DNA of 64,000 bases from NCBI GenBank assembly GCA_016718315.1, contig JADKDV010000004.1, positions 248,001 through 312,000 on the forward strand. Reading direction: 5' to 3'. Shown here one piece after another: positions 25,754 through 33,239 of the stretch (positions are counted from its first letter, which is position 1; the number at the start of each line of letters is the position of its first letter). The notes beneath the pieces are model-generated. The model was not told the origin of the DNA and did not search any database. It saw nothing but the letters and a program-made list of their open reading frames with translations. This DNA comes from Candidatus Obscuribacter sp. GTDB taxonomy: Bacteria > Cyanobacteriota > Vampirovibrionia > Obscuribacterales > Obscuribacteraceae. A program made the position numbers and the translations under genes.

Positions 25754-26854
25754 TCAGTTAAAGTCACGCTCAGGCAAGTTATCTTTTTGTGGTTGTGGCT
25801 TTCTAAATCTCTTGAGGAATGCCCAGGCTTCTTCTGAGGCATTAATTGGTGCTACTTCTGCTCCAATGCCGCCAAACCAGAGATGTTTCTGCTTTTCGAG
25901 CAGTACAGTTCTTACTTCTGCGCCGGTTTGCGGATTTCTAAAAACAACATCTTTGACCTGGCTGCCATCCTCTCCTACTCTTGTTGACACTTCACCAGGA
26001 CCATTGATGCCATTGGCGCGGGCATAAAAGTCAGTAGTATAGGCTTCTGGCTTCATTTCTATGTTGTACCAGGGAGAGCCTTCAAAACGAGCGACGCTGT
26101 CGGCAATGGATTGGATAGTCATCATTGGATAGGGGCTTTCTGGCTGCTTTTCCATGCCAGACATCCAGCCGCCGTTCTCTACTGCTGCCGCAATGCGACC
26201 TGATAGTTTGTTGCCTATAGAGTGAGTAAAGCTGCCGCCTTGAGAGTACCCCAGCAGGTACATGCGCTCTTTGTCGACATTGAGATTGGCTTCCAGTACG
26301 TCCATCATGCCTTTGGTAAAGGCGACATCATTGCGTTTGCTAAAAAACCATTGACCGTTGTTCCAGGAATAGGAGCTATTTGGATTACCATCGGGATAGA
26401 CGGCAATAAACTGTTCTCTATCTGCAATATTGCTCATATTGCTTACCACTTCAAAGCCTTCAGCGCCCTTCTCTGTGTCGCCTTGACCGCGACGGATACC
26501 ATATCCGTGGAACATTATCACCACAGGTAGTGGCTTGGTGCCGTCATAGTCTTTGGGTACATGGAGGCGATAATTGGCTTTTGTGCCATCGGGCAGGTTG
26601 ATATGCTCCAGGGTGGTTTCGCCCGGTTTGATAGCGCTGATTTTGTCGCTCTCACGGACCTGGTCATGGCGTTCCTTTGGAGCCATGATACGGTTCCAGA
26701 GTGATTCTGGCGCTGTTTCGCCCTGTTCGCGGGTATGGGCGTCATTGCCAGCAGCCTGTAATTTGGCTGCGGCATCATTGATGTTGAGTTCTTTTGGCGC
26801 CTCGGCTGCTTTTGCTGGATAGTAATGGCCGGCGTCTAGTAATTGGTTAGGCAT
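25754..26854 (-). CDS. Alpha/beta-hydrolase, PHB-depolymerase/feruloyl-esterase-like
   Basis: A protein of 366 residues. After a roughly 80-residue polar N-terminal extension, the esterase domain starts at LPDGTKANYRLHVPKDYDGT. The oxyanion region is LPVVIMFHGYG. A second block is FIAVYPDGNPNSSYSWNNGQ, and the nucleophile elbow is LLGYSQGGSFTH (GxSxG). The final KQKHLWFGG holds the probable catalytic His. This is the layout of LpqC/poly(3-hydroxybutyrate) depolymerase-like esterases acting on ester-linked polymers or feruloyl groups. No classical signal peptide is present, which is unusual for the group. Substrate unknown. Confidence 0.8.
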   Translation of the reverse strand: MPNQLLDAGHYYPAKAAEAPKELNINDAAAKLQAAGNDAHTREQGETAPESLWNRIMAPKERHDQVRESDKISAIKPGETTLEHINLPDGTKANYRLHVPKDYDGTKPLPVVIMFHGYGIRRGQGDTEKGAEGFEVVSNMSNIADREQFIAVYPDGNPNSSYSWNNGQWFFSKRNDVAFTKGMMDVLEANLNVDKERMYLLGYSQGGSFTHSIGNKLSGRIAAAVENGGWMSGMEKQPESPYPMMTIQSIADSVARFEGSPWYNIEMKPEAYTTDFYARANGINGPGEVSTRVGEDGSQVKDVVFRNPQTGAEVRTVLLEKQKHLWFGGIGAEVAPINASEEAWAFLKRFRKPQPQKDNLPERDFN

Positions 26855-26918
26855 GGTAGAAAATTGCTCTAAAGAAAAGGTGGTGTCTCGGGGTGAGTCT
26901 ATTTAACTCTTGATAAAT

Positions 26919-26978
26919 GGCGTTTTTGTGGCACCGGCGCCACGGGCGCGCAAACCTGACCGGCTGATAAAAAACGCC
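26919..26978. other. Structured inverted-repeat element between divergent genes
   Basis: GGCGTTTTT (26919-26927) pairs with AAAAACGCC (26970-26978). Inside sits a second hairpin, GTGGC (26928-26932) with GCCAC (26939-26943), plus a GC-rich segment. It lies in the leader of both the esterase gene and the gene at 27118. Could be a leader RNA structure or a repeat element. Confidence 0.4.
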
Positions 26979-27117
26979 GCAAAAAAATTGTTGCCAAATA
27001 TGAAAAACTCGTGAAATTGCGTATTTTTACCAATGACAGGCCCCTGCCAGACTGCCATTATGGGTCCCATCATCAGATTCCCATCGCTTCGTTCTCATCA
27101 TTCTTTGGAGTTACATC

Positions 27118-27663
27118 ATGGCCCACCACGAGATTGAAGGCACAGCTCGCTACGTAGCTGACAGTATGTATAACGGCGACGCTAGAACAGCAGTTAATAC
27201 ACTGCGTGAAGAAGCCAATAATATGAACTCGAGGGAGTTTAGGTCGCTAATCAACCGTACATCTCAGTTAGACCCTAAAGGCGACGGAGTCGACCTTGAG
27301 ATTGTTAATCAGCCTACAGGTCGTGATAATTGTGGCCGAATAATCAACGATCAAATAGTAGGCGTCGCTAAATACGACCGAGATGGTGATAGACATTTCT
27401 TCCCTGTAGCAAACCTGGGCAGCCTCGACCGCCGTGCCTCTTGCTCAGGCGACCAGTATTATCGAACTCCTCCATTTATGCCAGTACCACAACCAGGTAT
27501 AGATCCTCGTTTTGATCGTCGCTTTCAGCCACCTGTACCTATGTATGATCCCCATATGCGCGACAGACCAATATTTAGAGGTTACCCCACACCACATCGT
27601 GGCGGCGGTATCACTATTAGTCCCGCTCCCGGCTTCAGGATTGATATCCCGCTAGGCAACTAA
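27118..27663 (+). CDS. Hypothetical protein related to the small gene at 7833
   Basis: A protein of 181 residues. The N-terminal 75 (ADSMYNGDARTAVNTLREEA, then SQLDPKGDGVDLEIV) match the pattern of the 90-residue protein at 7833. The C-terminal 80 are Pro/Arg/Phe-rich and low in complexity: PPFMPVPQPG, DRRFQPPVPMYDPHMRD, with a short strand-rich end GGITISPAPGFRIDIPLGN. No signal peptide. A TGGAG site precedes the ATG. Function unknown. Confidence 0.6.
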   Translation: MAHHEIEGTARYVADSMYNGDARTAVNTLREEANNMNSREFRSLINRTSQLDPKGDGVDLEIVNQPTGRDNCGRIINDQIVGVAKYDRDGDRHFFPVANLGSLDRRASCSGDQYYRTPPFMPVPQPGIDPRFDRRFQPPVPMYDPHMRDRPIFRGYPTPHRGGGITISPAPGFRIDIPLGN

Positions 27664-27695
27664 AGTCGGGATTTTGGCAACAAAGCTAAGCTTAC

Positions 27696-27726
27696 AAAAG
27701 CCGTTACCTGATGGGTGGCGGCTTTT
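27696..27726. terminator. Bidirectional terminator between convergent genes
   Basis: AAAAGCCG (27696-27703) pairs with CGGCTTTT (27719-27726), with ACC/GGT pairing inside. A-run on one side and T-run on the other serve both the gene at 27118 and tadA. Confidence 0.8.
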
Positions 27727-28195
27727 ACTTTGATAATGTGTCACGCTTGCGAAAAAACTCTTTTAGCAGTGCCGCGCACTCATCCTCTAATATGCCGCCT
27801 AGAGTTTGTGGGGCGGGATAAATTCGGGCGCCAGTATATAGATTAAACTTCGAGCCCAGTGCCCCTGAGACAGGGTCATAGGCGCCAAATACAACTTTGG
27901 TAATGCGGCTTTGTAAAATAGCTTCAGCACACATGGGGCAGGGCTCCAGTGTGGTGTATAGGATAGTATCGCTCAGTCGCCAGTTATTATTTTGGGCTGT
28001 GGCCTGTCTGATTACCAGTATCTCGGCATGGGCGGTGGGGTCATGCGATTTTTCTTTTTGATTGTGAGCGCTGGCTAAAAGCTCTCCACTTGCACTGACC
28101 AGGCAGGCGCCCACTGGGATGTCGTCCCCAGATTGCTTTGCTATATGGATGGCTTTTTGCATCCAGGCTTTGTCTATTTCAAGGTCTGGCGGCAT
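27725..28195 (-). CDS. tadA: tRNA-specific adenosine deaminase
   Basis: A protein of 156 residues, standard length. Zinc-site motifs are HAE at 56-58 (PTAHAEILVIRQA) and PCPMC at 85-89 (TTLEPCPMCAEAILQSRI), with the proton-shuttling Glu58. VVFGAYDPVSGALGSKFNLY is typical of TadA. The enzyme converts A34 to inosine in tRNA-Arg(ACG), allowing decoding of CGN codons. Monocistronic as far as can be seen. Confidence 0.93.
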   Translation of the reverse strand: MPPDLEIDKAWMQKAIHIAKQSGDDIPVGACLVSASGELLASAHNQKEKSHDPTAHAEILVIRQATAQNNNWRLSDTILYTTLEPCPMCAEAILQSRITKVVFGAYDPVSGALGSKFNLYTGARIYPAPQTLGGILEDECAALLKEFFRKRDTLSK

Positions 28196-28227
28196 CTAAA
28201 AAATCTTTTTGCATTTTATCTATTTTT

Positions 28228-28256
28228 TTGTCGAGAAATTTTGGGACCAGTATATA
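28228..28256 (+). promoter_or_regulatory. Sigma-70-like promoter of structured RNA copy A
   Basis: TTGTCG (28228-28233), a 17-base spacer, and TATATA (28251-28256). It points toward the twin-hairpin RNA that begins a few bases downstream and away from tadA. Confidence 0.6.
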
Positions 28257-28261
28257 AGCAT

Positions 28262-28470
28262 TCACAAGCAAGCGGAAGGAACCGGTCGCAGGGGTGTAGC
28301 CGGAACCACAAAAAAACCGCTGATCGAATCTGATAGGGGTGTTGGATTTGATCATTAGAGAAAGAAAGCGCAAGTGAGACACAACAACCAAAGGAGAAAG
28401 AATAGTTTACTAATTTTCTTAGATGTTCTAAAAGCGAAGAGAGACCCGAGAGGGTCTCTCTTGCTATTTG
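28262..28470 (+). ncRNA. Candidate structured RNA, copy A (twin AGGGGUG hairpins)
   Basis: About 205 nt with its own promoter and terminator and no good reading frame. Hairpin 1 has stem CCGG/CCGG (28282-28285, 28300-28303) around the 14-nt loop TCGCAGGGGTGTAG. Hairpin 2 has stem GATCGAATC/GATTTGATC (28322-28330, 28345-28353, one G-U) around TGATAGGGGTGTTG, again 14 nt with AGGGGTG at the same place. A purine-rich AAAGGAGAAAG segment follows. The RNA ends at a 9-bp terminator stem GAGAGACCC/GGGTCTCTC (28439-28460) and a T-rich tail. A second copy lies at 29386. Not matched to any RNA family I know. Confidence 0.5.
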
Positions 28471-28525
28471 TACCAGCAGAGAAAAGTTAGCTTGCACCTG
28501 GAGAAGATGCGATTTTGGACTGGGG

Positions 28526-29257
28526 CTATTGCGGCGTGGGTGTGACTACTGGCTTACTGCCTTTTGAATAATCGATAGTGTAGTCACCTTTGTTTTGAGT
28601 TTCGATTGTTTTTTGAGCGCCTTCGCCTTTTGTATAGGCAGTGGTACTGTCATATCCATAAGTGTTGCCGTCTTTGCTCGTATAGTCCCTGCCCTTTGTG
28701 GCAGTGCCAGTGCCTGTGGTGGCATCGTAGTTATTGGTTTTGTAGCCACTGGCGCTTGCTCCGCTGGCGCTCGTGGCATTAAAGTCTCGATTGGCGCTGC
28801 CGCCTACTCCATTTTGATATTGCCAGTTGCTGTTGCGACTGGCAGCGCCGCCGTTTGCCGTAGTGCCATTAAACTGGCTGGCATGCGCGCCTCCTACTCC
28901 ATTTTGCCAGGCTGTGGCGCCGCCCCGCTGCCAGGCACCCCCTGCTGCTGTTTGTCCTTGTGAGCCTGAGGCATGGATACCGCCCACCCCTGGCATATAG
29001 GCTGTACCACCAGCTGTAGCCGCTGTGCCGCCGTTTGGTCCTGTGTATGAGCCACCGCGCAGCCCCAGGCGTCCGCCATTTGTTCCAGCAGCACGCAGAC
29101 CCATGCGTTGCCCGTATTGACCCTGGCTGTTATAGCCCACAGCAGTACCGCGACTGCCAGCAAAACGCGCTCTTTGAGCCTGCGCTGGCTGGCATAGGGG
29201 CAGGACACTGGTTATTAGTGTGAGAGCAATCAAAACTCTTACTACTTTATTTTGCAT
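28526..29257 (-). CDS. Exported Gly/Ala/Asn-rich repetitive protein
   Basis: A protein of 243 residues. Clear signal peptide VVRVLIALTLITSVLPLCQP ending at Ala-Gln-Ala. The mature chain is low-complexity, built of imperfect units around NGVGGAHAS / PGVGGIHAS / NGVGGSANR with Trp-Gln-x-Gly pairs, then a Thr/Tyr/Gly/Lys-rich tail (KGRDYTSKDGNTYGYDSTTA). Such chains are often secreted matrix or cell-surface proteins; no specific family is recognised. It is flanked by the two structured RNA copies, which run on the opposite strand. GAGG precedes the ATG. Confidence 0.7.
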   Translation of the reverse strand: MQNKVVRVLIALTLITSVLPLCQPAQAQRARFAGSRGTAVGYNSQGQYGQRMGLRAAGTNGGRLGLRGGSYTGPNGGTAATAGGTAYMPGVGGIHASGSQGQTAAGGAWQRGGATAWQNGVGGAHASQFNGTTANGGAASRNSNWQYQNGVGGSANRDFNATSASGASASGYKTNNYDATTGTGTATKGRDYTSKDGNTYGYDSTTAYTKGEGAQKTIETQNKGDYTIDYSKGSKPVVTPTPQ

Positions 29258-29385
29258 ATTTACCTCAAATTTTCTGGACGCACTTCAAAACACCAGTACG
29301 GCGCGCTTCTAAAAAAGTTTCAGTGATTTTGCAAAAAATTTGTCTAACTCTGTCCAAAAAATATCTCTTGCGCATATAAACCAAC

Positions 29386-29608
29386 GTGAGCAAGAGTGAA
29401 GTGAATCAGGAAGCAGGGGTGTAGCCTGAAGCACAAATTGAGCAATCAAGGATCTCCAATACTCACAGGATAAAGACAGTAGGGGTGCTGTCCAGTCCAG
29501 AGAGGCTAACTAATAAGGAGTAAGTACTAAACAATTCAATTTTTCTTTATTACGCAATGCGGCTAGTTAAGCTAGAGGAGAGACTGTAAAGTCTCTCTTT
29601 CGCTTTGT
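29386..29608 (+). ncRNA. Candidate structured RNA, copy B (twin AGGGGUG hairpins)
   Basis: Paralog of the RNA at 28262. A -10-like TATAAA (29375-29380) precedes it. Hairpin 1 has stem TCAGG/CCTGA (29406-29410, 29425-29429) with 14-nt loop AAGCAGGGGTGTAG, differing from copy A in the stem by compensating changes while the loop keeps 11 of 14 bases. Hairpin 2 holds GACAG-TAGGGGTG-CTGTC (about 29474-29491). AATAAGGAGTAAG follows, then an AT-rich linker. It ends at terminator stem GAGAGACT/AGTCTCTC (29578-29597) with TTTCGCTTTG, which matches the tail of copy A. Ends are estimates. Confidence 0.5.
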
Positions 29609-29616
29609 AGGGGGGT

Positions 29617-31677
29617 TTATTGGGTCATCAGTTGTTTTAAATCAATTGCATGGAGTGTACTACCAGTGCTGCTTGCGCTGCGCAAGACCCTGCGGATAAA
29701 TGAGTCATGTGGGTAGCGAGATCTAAAGTATGGCAAGTTGCCGATGATAATTAGTTTTTGGCGAGTGCGTGTGATTGCTACGTTGATAAGCAGGTCTGGG
29801 CGCCAGCCGTGTTTTGTAGGGTCGTTAAAAGAGATATCGGGAGTGGTGGCACACTCTGTGAGATCTAGCAAAAGCAAATCGACTTCATTGCCCTGGAAGC
29901 TATGAATAGTGTCAATTGTCAGCTTTTGCTTGTCTCTTTTGGCTGCATGGCACTGCTCTGTGAGTAGTTCTTTCCACTTCCGGCGCACTAGCTGAGTCTG
30001 TCTTTTAAACGGGCTGGTGTAGCCGATTGTAAGTTTTTCTGTAAGCCCTTGCTCGAGCAGATTGTTGAGTATCTGGAGACTGAGTGTTGAGTTGTAGCGA
30101 TTAAAGCGCGGGATCGCTTTGTAATCATGGTCGTTTAAAATTGTGGTTGTATCTATCAGTGTCACTGAGTTTGCATCAAACAGTGGTGACTGATGGCGGT
30201 AAATTAATTGCTCCGTACTCTCATCGTTTAAGAGCATGCCTTGATAAAAAACTTGATTGGCAATTGTGGCAATTTGCGGATGCATACGGTATTGAGTGCG
30301 CAGTGGTGCTAGATATTTGCAGGCAAGGGCGCTTTTTACTGTAGATAGATGCAGTTGATCAAAAATACTGCGTTGTAGCCACTTTGTTGCTAGAGGGCTC
30401 CTGCCTTTGCCTATTGGCGGCAGTTGGATAAAGTCACCCACTAAAGTAATAGCCAGTTTGGTGTGACGCGCGATTGCATACAGGTGTGGGAGAGAGGCAG
30501 TACTGGCCTCGTCTACGATGACGACATCATAGCCCCATTTTTGGATTGACTCGTTGGTTGTCGCTGAGTAACAAGTTATGGCTATCAGTCTGGCGTTTTC
30601 CAGGACTTCGGCATAAGTCAATCTTGCTTTGCGATTTTTTTTGTTGCTAGAGTCTGACTGGCTGCTTGCATTTTTGTCCCGGCAAAAATGATTGACCCGT
30701 GCCACTTTGGGATACTGCTGTTCTAGTGCACGTCCATTTGCTCGCATGCGCAGTAGCCTGTAGTCATCATAGTAGGAGGTGTCGACCAGACGCTCACAGA
30801 TTGCTTGCATAGCAACATCGACAGCGGCGTTAGAGTTGGATACCAGTAGGACTTTGCGTCCAGCTTGCAAATGTTTGATTGCGAGCATAGCCAGGGCATG
30901 GGTTTTGCCTGTACCTGGTGGTCCCCAGATTAGAGACAGGGAGCGGTGCATTGCCATTTGCACAGCGTCTTTTTGATATTGATTGAGGGCGGCAAAATGG
31001 CTGGCAATTTTGCTGTCGTCTTTTGTCAGTGTGCTGTTTGCCAGGGACTCGCCGATATTACTATGATGATTATTATTGTTAGGCGCTGACATTTGGGTTT
31101 GCGCTGATGGACTAAGTAGTGGCACGCTGACGCCATTAAAGAGCTGTTCTGCCATGTTGAGCACAGTGATTTTGTTTTTGTCTGTTTTGCGATTGCTGTA
31201 TTCGCTATAGATATTGTCGTAGCAATTGCGAATTGTCTTGAGTAGTTTGGCGTGTTCAATTTTTAGTGTCGCCTGCTCCAGACACTCTGGCAGTGGCGCG
31301 CCCGTGATTATTACTGTAATTGTTGAGCTGTCATCTTGATCATCTTCAGGGAACGAATCTTCAGTCTCGCGATTTTCTCTGTATTCGTCTTCGTTGCTTT
31401 CGATTACTTTAACCGTGGCAGTACCTCGTCTCCAGGTACATTCATGGCTTTGTCCGTCAACAATGATGCAATTATCGCGAGAGCCTTTGATGATAATTTT
31501 GGGCTCAATCCTAAATTGATAGTAGTAACGCCTGGCTGTTTGTTTTACCAGTTTGCCCATAGTCAGGCTTATATCCTGGTTTTCCAGCTCTTCTATATGA
31601 TTTATCTCATCGGTTAATGCCAGGATTATTTCGGTAATCCTGTCTAACTCGCTGTTTGTCTGATTAAATGCTTGCAT
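29617..31677 (-). CDS. Superfamily 1 helicase (AAA_11/AAA_12, DNA2/IGHMBP2-like)
   Basis: A protein of 686 residues. Walker A is WGPPGTGKTHALAML (252-259) after the Q-motif NQYQKDAVQMA. Walker B is VVIVDEAS (Asp389-Glu390). Motif III is LVGDFIQLPPIGKG, followed by the second RecA-like domain with RTQYRMHPQIATIANQVFY, IDTIHSFQGNEVDLLLLDL (motif V) and NVAITRTRQKLIIIGN (motif VI). The family unwinds DNA or RNA 5' to 3'. The N-terminal 200 residues are unlike typical family members and include an acidic stretch (98-118) and an Asn/His-rich linker (about 195-206). Possibly a defence or repair helicase; no partner nuclease adjoins it. AGAGG precedes the ATG. Confidence 0.9.
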   Translation of the reverse strand: MQAFNQTNSELDRITEIILALTDEINHIEELENQDISLTMGKLVKQTARRYYYQFRIEPKIIIKGSRDNCIIVDGQSHECTWRRGTATVKVIESNEDEYRENRETEDSFPEDDQDDSSTITVIITGAPLPECLEQATLKIEHAKLLKTIRNCYDNIYSEYSNRKTDKNKITVLNMAEQLFNGVSVPLLSPSAQTQMSAPNNNNHHSNIGESLANSTLTKDDSKIASHFAALNQYQKDAVQMAMHRSLSLIWGPPGTGKTHALAMLAIKHLQAGRKVLLVSNSNAAVDVAMQAICERLVDTSYYDDYRLLRMRANGRALEQQYPKVARVNHFCRDKNASSQSDSSNKKNRKARLTYAEVLENARLIAITCYSATTNESIQKWGYDVVIVDEASTASLPHLYAIARHTKLAITLVGDFIQLPPIGKGRSPLATKWLQRSIFDQLHLSTVKSALACKYLAPLRTQYRMHPQIATIANQVFYQGMLLNDESTEQLIYRHQSPLFDANSVTLIDTTTILNDHDYKAIPRFNRYNSTLSLQILNNLLEQGLTEKLTIGYTSPFKRQTQLVRRKWKELLTEQCHAAKRDKQKLTIDTIHSFQGNEVDLLLLDLTECATTPDISFNDPTKHGWRPDLLINVAITRTRQKLIIIGNLPYFRSRYPHDSFIRRVLRSASSTGSTLHAIDLKQLMTQ

Positions 31678-31772
31678 TGTCGACCTCTATAATTTGTCTG
31701 TCCGCGCAAAAGCGTTGACTGATCAATAAGGCCGCCATGTCGCCAAAAAAAGGTGTAACCGGACCTTGACAG

Positions 31773-32543
31773 ATGTATAGTTTGGTCATGTCAGATCCTT
31801 ACTCAATCCTTACCAGTGCAATCAGTCACAGACCCTACCCGCTGGCGGAGGGGCCCTGGGTGATGCGTCAGACCTGGTCCAATCTTTTGTTTGCGCACTG
31901 GTCTGTGCCAGTCCCACTTGTGCGGCAGCTCGTGCCTGAGATGCTTGAGCTTGACTTGTTTGAGGGGCAGGCCTATGTCGGTGTGGTGCCCTTTGAAATG
32001 CACCATGTTGCGCCGCGCCATCTACCGCCAGTGCCCTGGCTGTCTTATTTTCCCGAGCTTAATGTGCGACTTTATGTGCGCTACAGAGATCAGCCGGGCG
32101 TTTACTTCCTCAGTCTTGATGCCGGTAACTCGGTTGCTGTCTGGGTAGCACGTACCCTCTATCATTTGCCTTATTACAACGCCTCTATGCGCTCCACTCA
32201 GATGGACCAGGGCGTTAAATATGTCAGCGATAGACGCGATAGCAATGGTCAGGACTGTGGTTTTGAGGCTTTTTATAGACCAGTGGGGGATGTCTTTGCC
32301 AGTCAAAAGGGGACGTTAGAGCACTTTTTGACAGAGCGCTATTGTCTTTATACTACCTGGGCTGGTGCGCTCTATCGAGGTGAAATTCACCACCTGCCCT
32401 GGCCTCTGCAGAGAGCCTATGCTGAGTTTGGGCGCAATAATATGACCGCGCCTTTTGATATGACTCTTGAGGGTGAGCCACATCTGTTGTTTGCCAGATC
32501 TATAGATACTATCGAGTGGCCAATCGCGCTGGTCGCTCGTTAA
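31773..32543 (+). CDS. DUF2071 (YqjF-like) protein
   Basis: A protein of 256 residues. The DUF2071 pattern is clear: WVMRQTWSNLLFAHWSVPVP, LVPEMLELDLFEGQAYVGVV followed by PFEMHHVAP, then FPELNVRLYVRYRDQPGVYF and LDAGNSVAVWVARTLYHLPY. The family adopts an acetoacetate-decarboxylase-like fold and its function is not settled. An in-frame ATG 15 bases downstream is an alternative start. The last bases overlap a small convergent gene. Confidence 0.88.
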   Translation: MYSLVMSDPYSILTSAISHRPYPLAEGPWVMRQTWSNLLFAHWSVPVPLVRQLVPEMLELDLFEGQAYVGVVPFEMHHVAPRHLPPVPWLSYFPELNVRLYVRYRDQPGVYFLSLDAGNSVAVWVARTLYHLPYYNASMRSTQMDQGVKYVSDRRDSNGQDCGFEAFYRPVGDVFASQKGTLEHFLTERYCLYTTWAGALYRGEIHHLPWPLQRAYAEFGRNNMTAPFDMTLEGEPHLLFARSIDTIEWPIALVAR

Positions 32544-32743
32544 ATACTACGGTTAGATAGATAGCTAGCTGGGGTTTTGAAATGGCTTTTGACGCTAGGC
32601 ATCTTGCTCAGCGGCAGGTTGGGAGCGATAGCAACTTGAGCACTATCTGTGTCGTAACCTGCCAATCGATTAAATAATCTATCCAGTGCGCGGCCAACAA
32701 ACCAGCTGACTGCCAGGAGTAACATAATGATTGTGATTGCCAT
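32540..32743 (-). CDS. Small single-pass membrane protein
   Basis: From the ATG at 32743, with GGAGG 8 bases upstream, the protein has 67 residues. One N-terminal membrane helix (AITIIMLLLAVSWFVG) is followed by a polar tail with several Ser and Lys. It overlaps the end of the DUF2071 gene tail to tail. Function unknown; it precedes the kdp region divergently. Confidence 0.55.
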   Translation of the reverse strand: MAITIIMLLLAVSWFVGRALDRLFNRLAGYDTDSAQVAIAPNLPLSKMPSVKSHFKTPASYLSNRSI

Positions 32744-33005
32744 GGGTGATACCTCCGCCGACATTACCATTAAGCACCCTTGGCCCTAAAGGAGGCGTCA
32801 AGGAATCAGGCGTATGACATCAAGATTGCATAAAAGCCAGTAAGTTTTACTGTATCTGCCCCTGTTGGCGGGATTGCGCGCTTTGTTTTGATGCGTCTTT
32901 ACGTTTTCTTGATGGGGATATCTGCTTTTTTGATGTCGCCTTGACTCTTGCGGGTGTTAGATCACTGTGTATTCACATGATCATCTTTATAAATCGCGGT
33001 GTCCC

Positions 33006-33134
33006 ATGCATGACTTAGTATTTTTTGCTTTGATAGCTGTTTTGACCCTTTCGTCTGTGGCGTTGATTGAGTTGTGCGGGCGGCTGATGCCAGCTGGCCT
33101 GGCAAACGCTAAACGTCCTGATTCAGGCATTTAA
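33006..33134 (+). CDS. Small membrane protein upstream of kdpF
   Basis: A 42-residue frame starting MHDLVFFALIAVLTLSSVAL followed by IELCGRLMP. One membrane helix, then a short basic tail. Small ORFs with the same plan (a hydrophobic helix then ELC/GCDRL-like polar end) often sit just before kdpF in other bacteria, as I recall. It ends 12 bases before the kdpF start and runs in the same direction, so it is likely the first gene of the operon. Its ribosome site is weak. Confidence 0.55.
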   Translation: MHDLVFFALIAVLTLSSVALIELCGRLMPAGLANAKRPDSGI

Positions 33135-33146
33135 TTAGGCAATTTT

Positions 33147-33239
33147 ATGACAACTATTTATCTGGCCAGCGCTGTTATCGCGGTCCTTCTTATGGTTTAC
33201 CTGATGGTCGCCCTCCTTTTACCTGAGCGCTTTTCATGA
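33147..33239 (+). CDS. kdpF: Potassium-transporting ATPase small subunit KdpF
   Basis: A 30-residue single-helix peptide, MTTIYLASAVIAVLLMVYLM followed by VALLLPERFS. The ALL-x-PE-x-F end is the KdpF signature. KdpF stabilises the KdpABC complex in the membrane. Its TGA overlaps the kdpA ATG (ATGA), indicating translational coupling. Confidence 0.85.
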   Translation: MTTIYLASAVIAVLLMVYLMVALLLPERFS

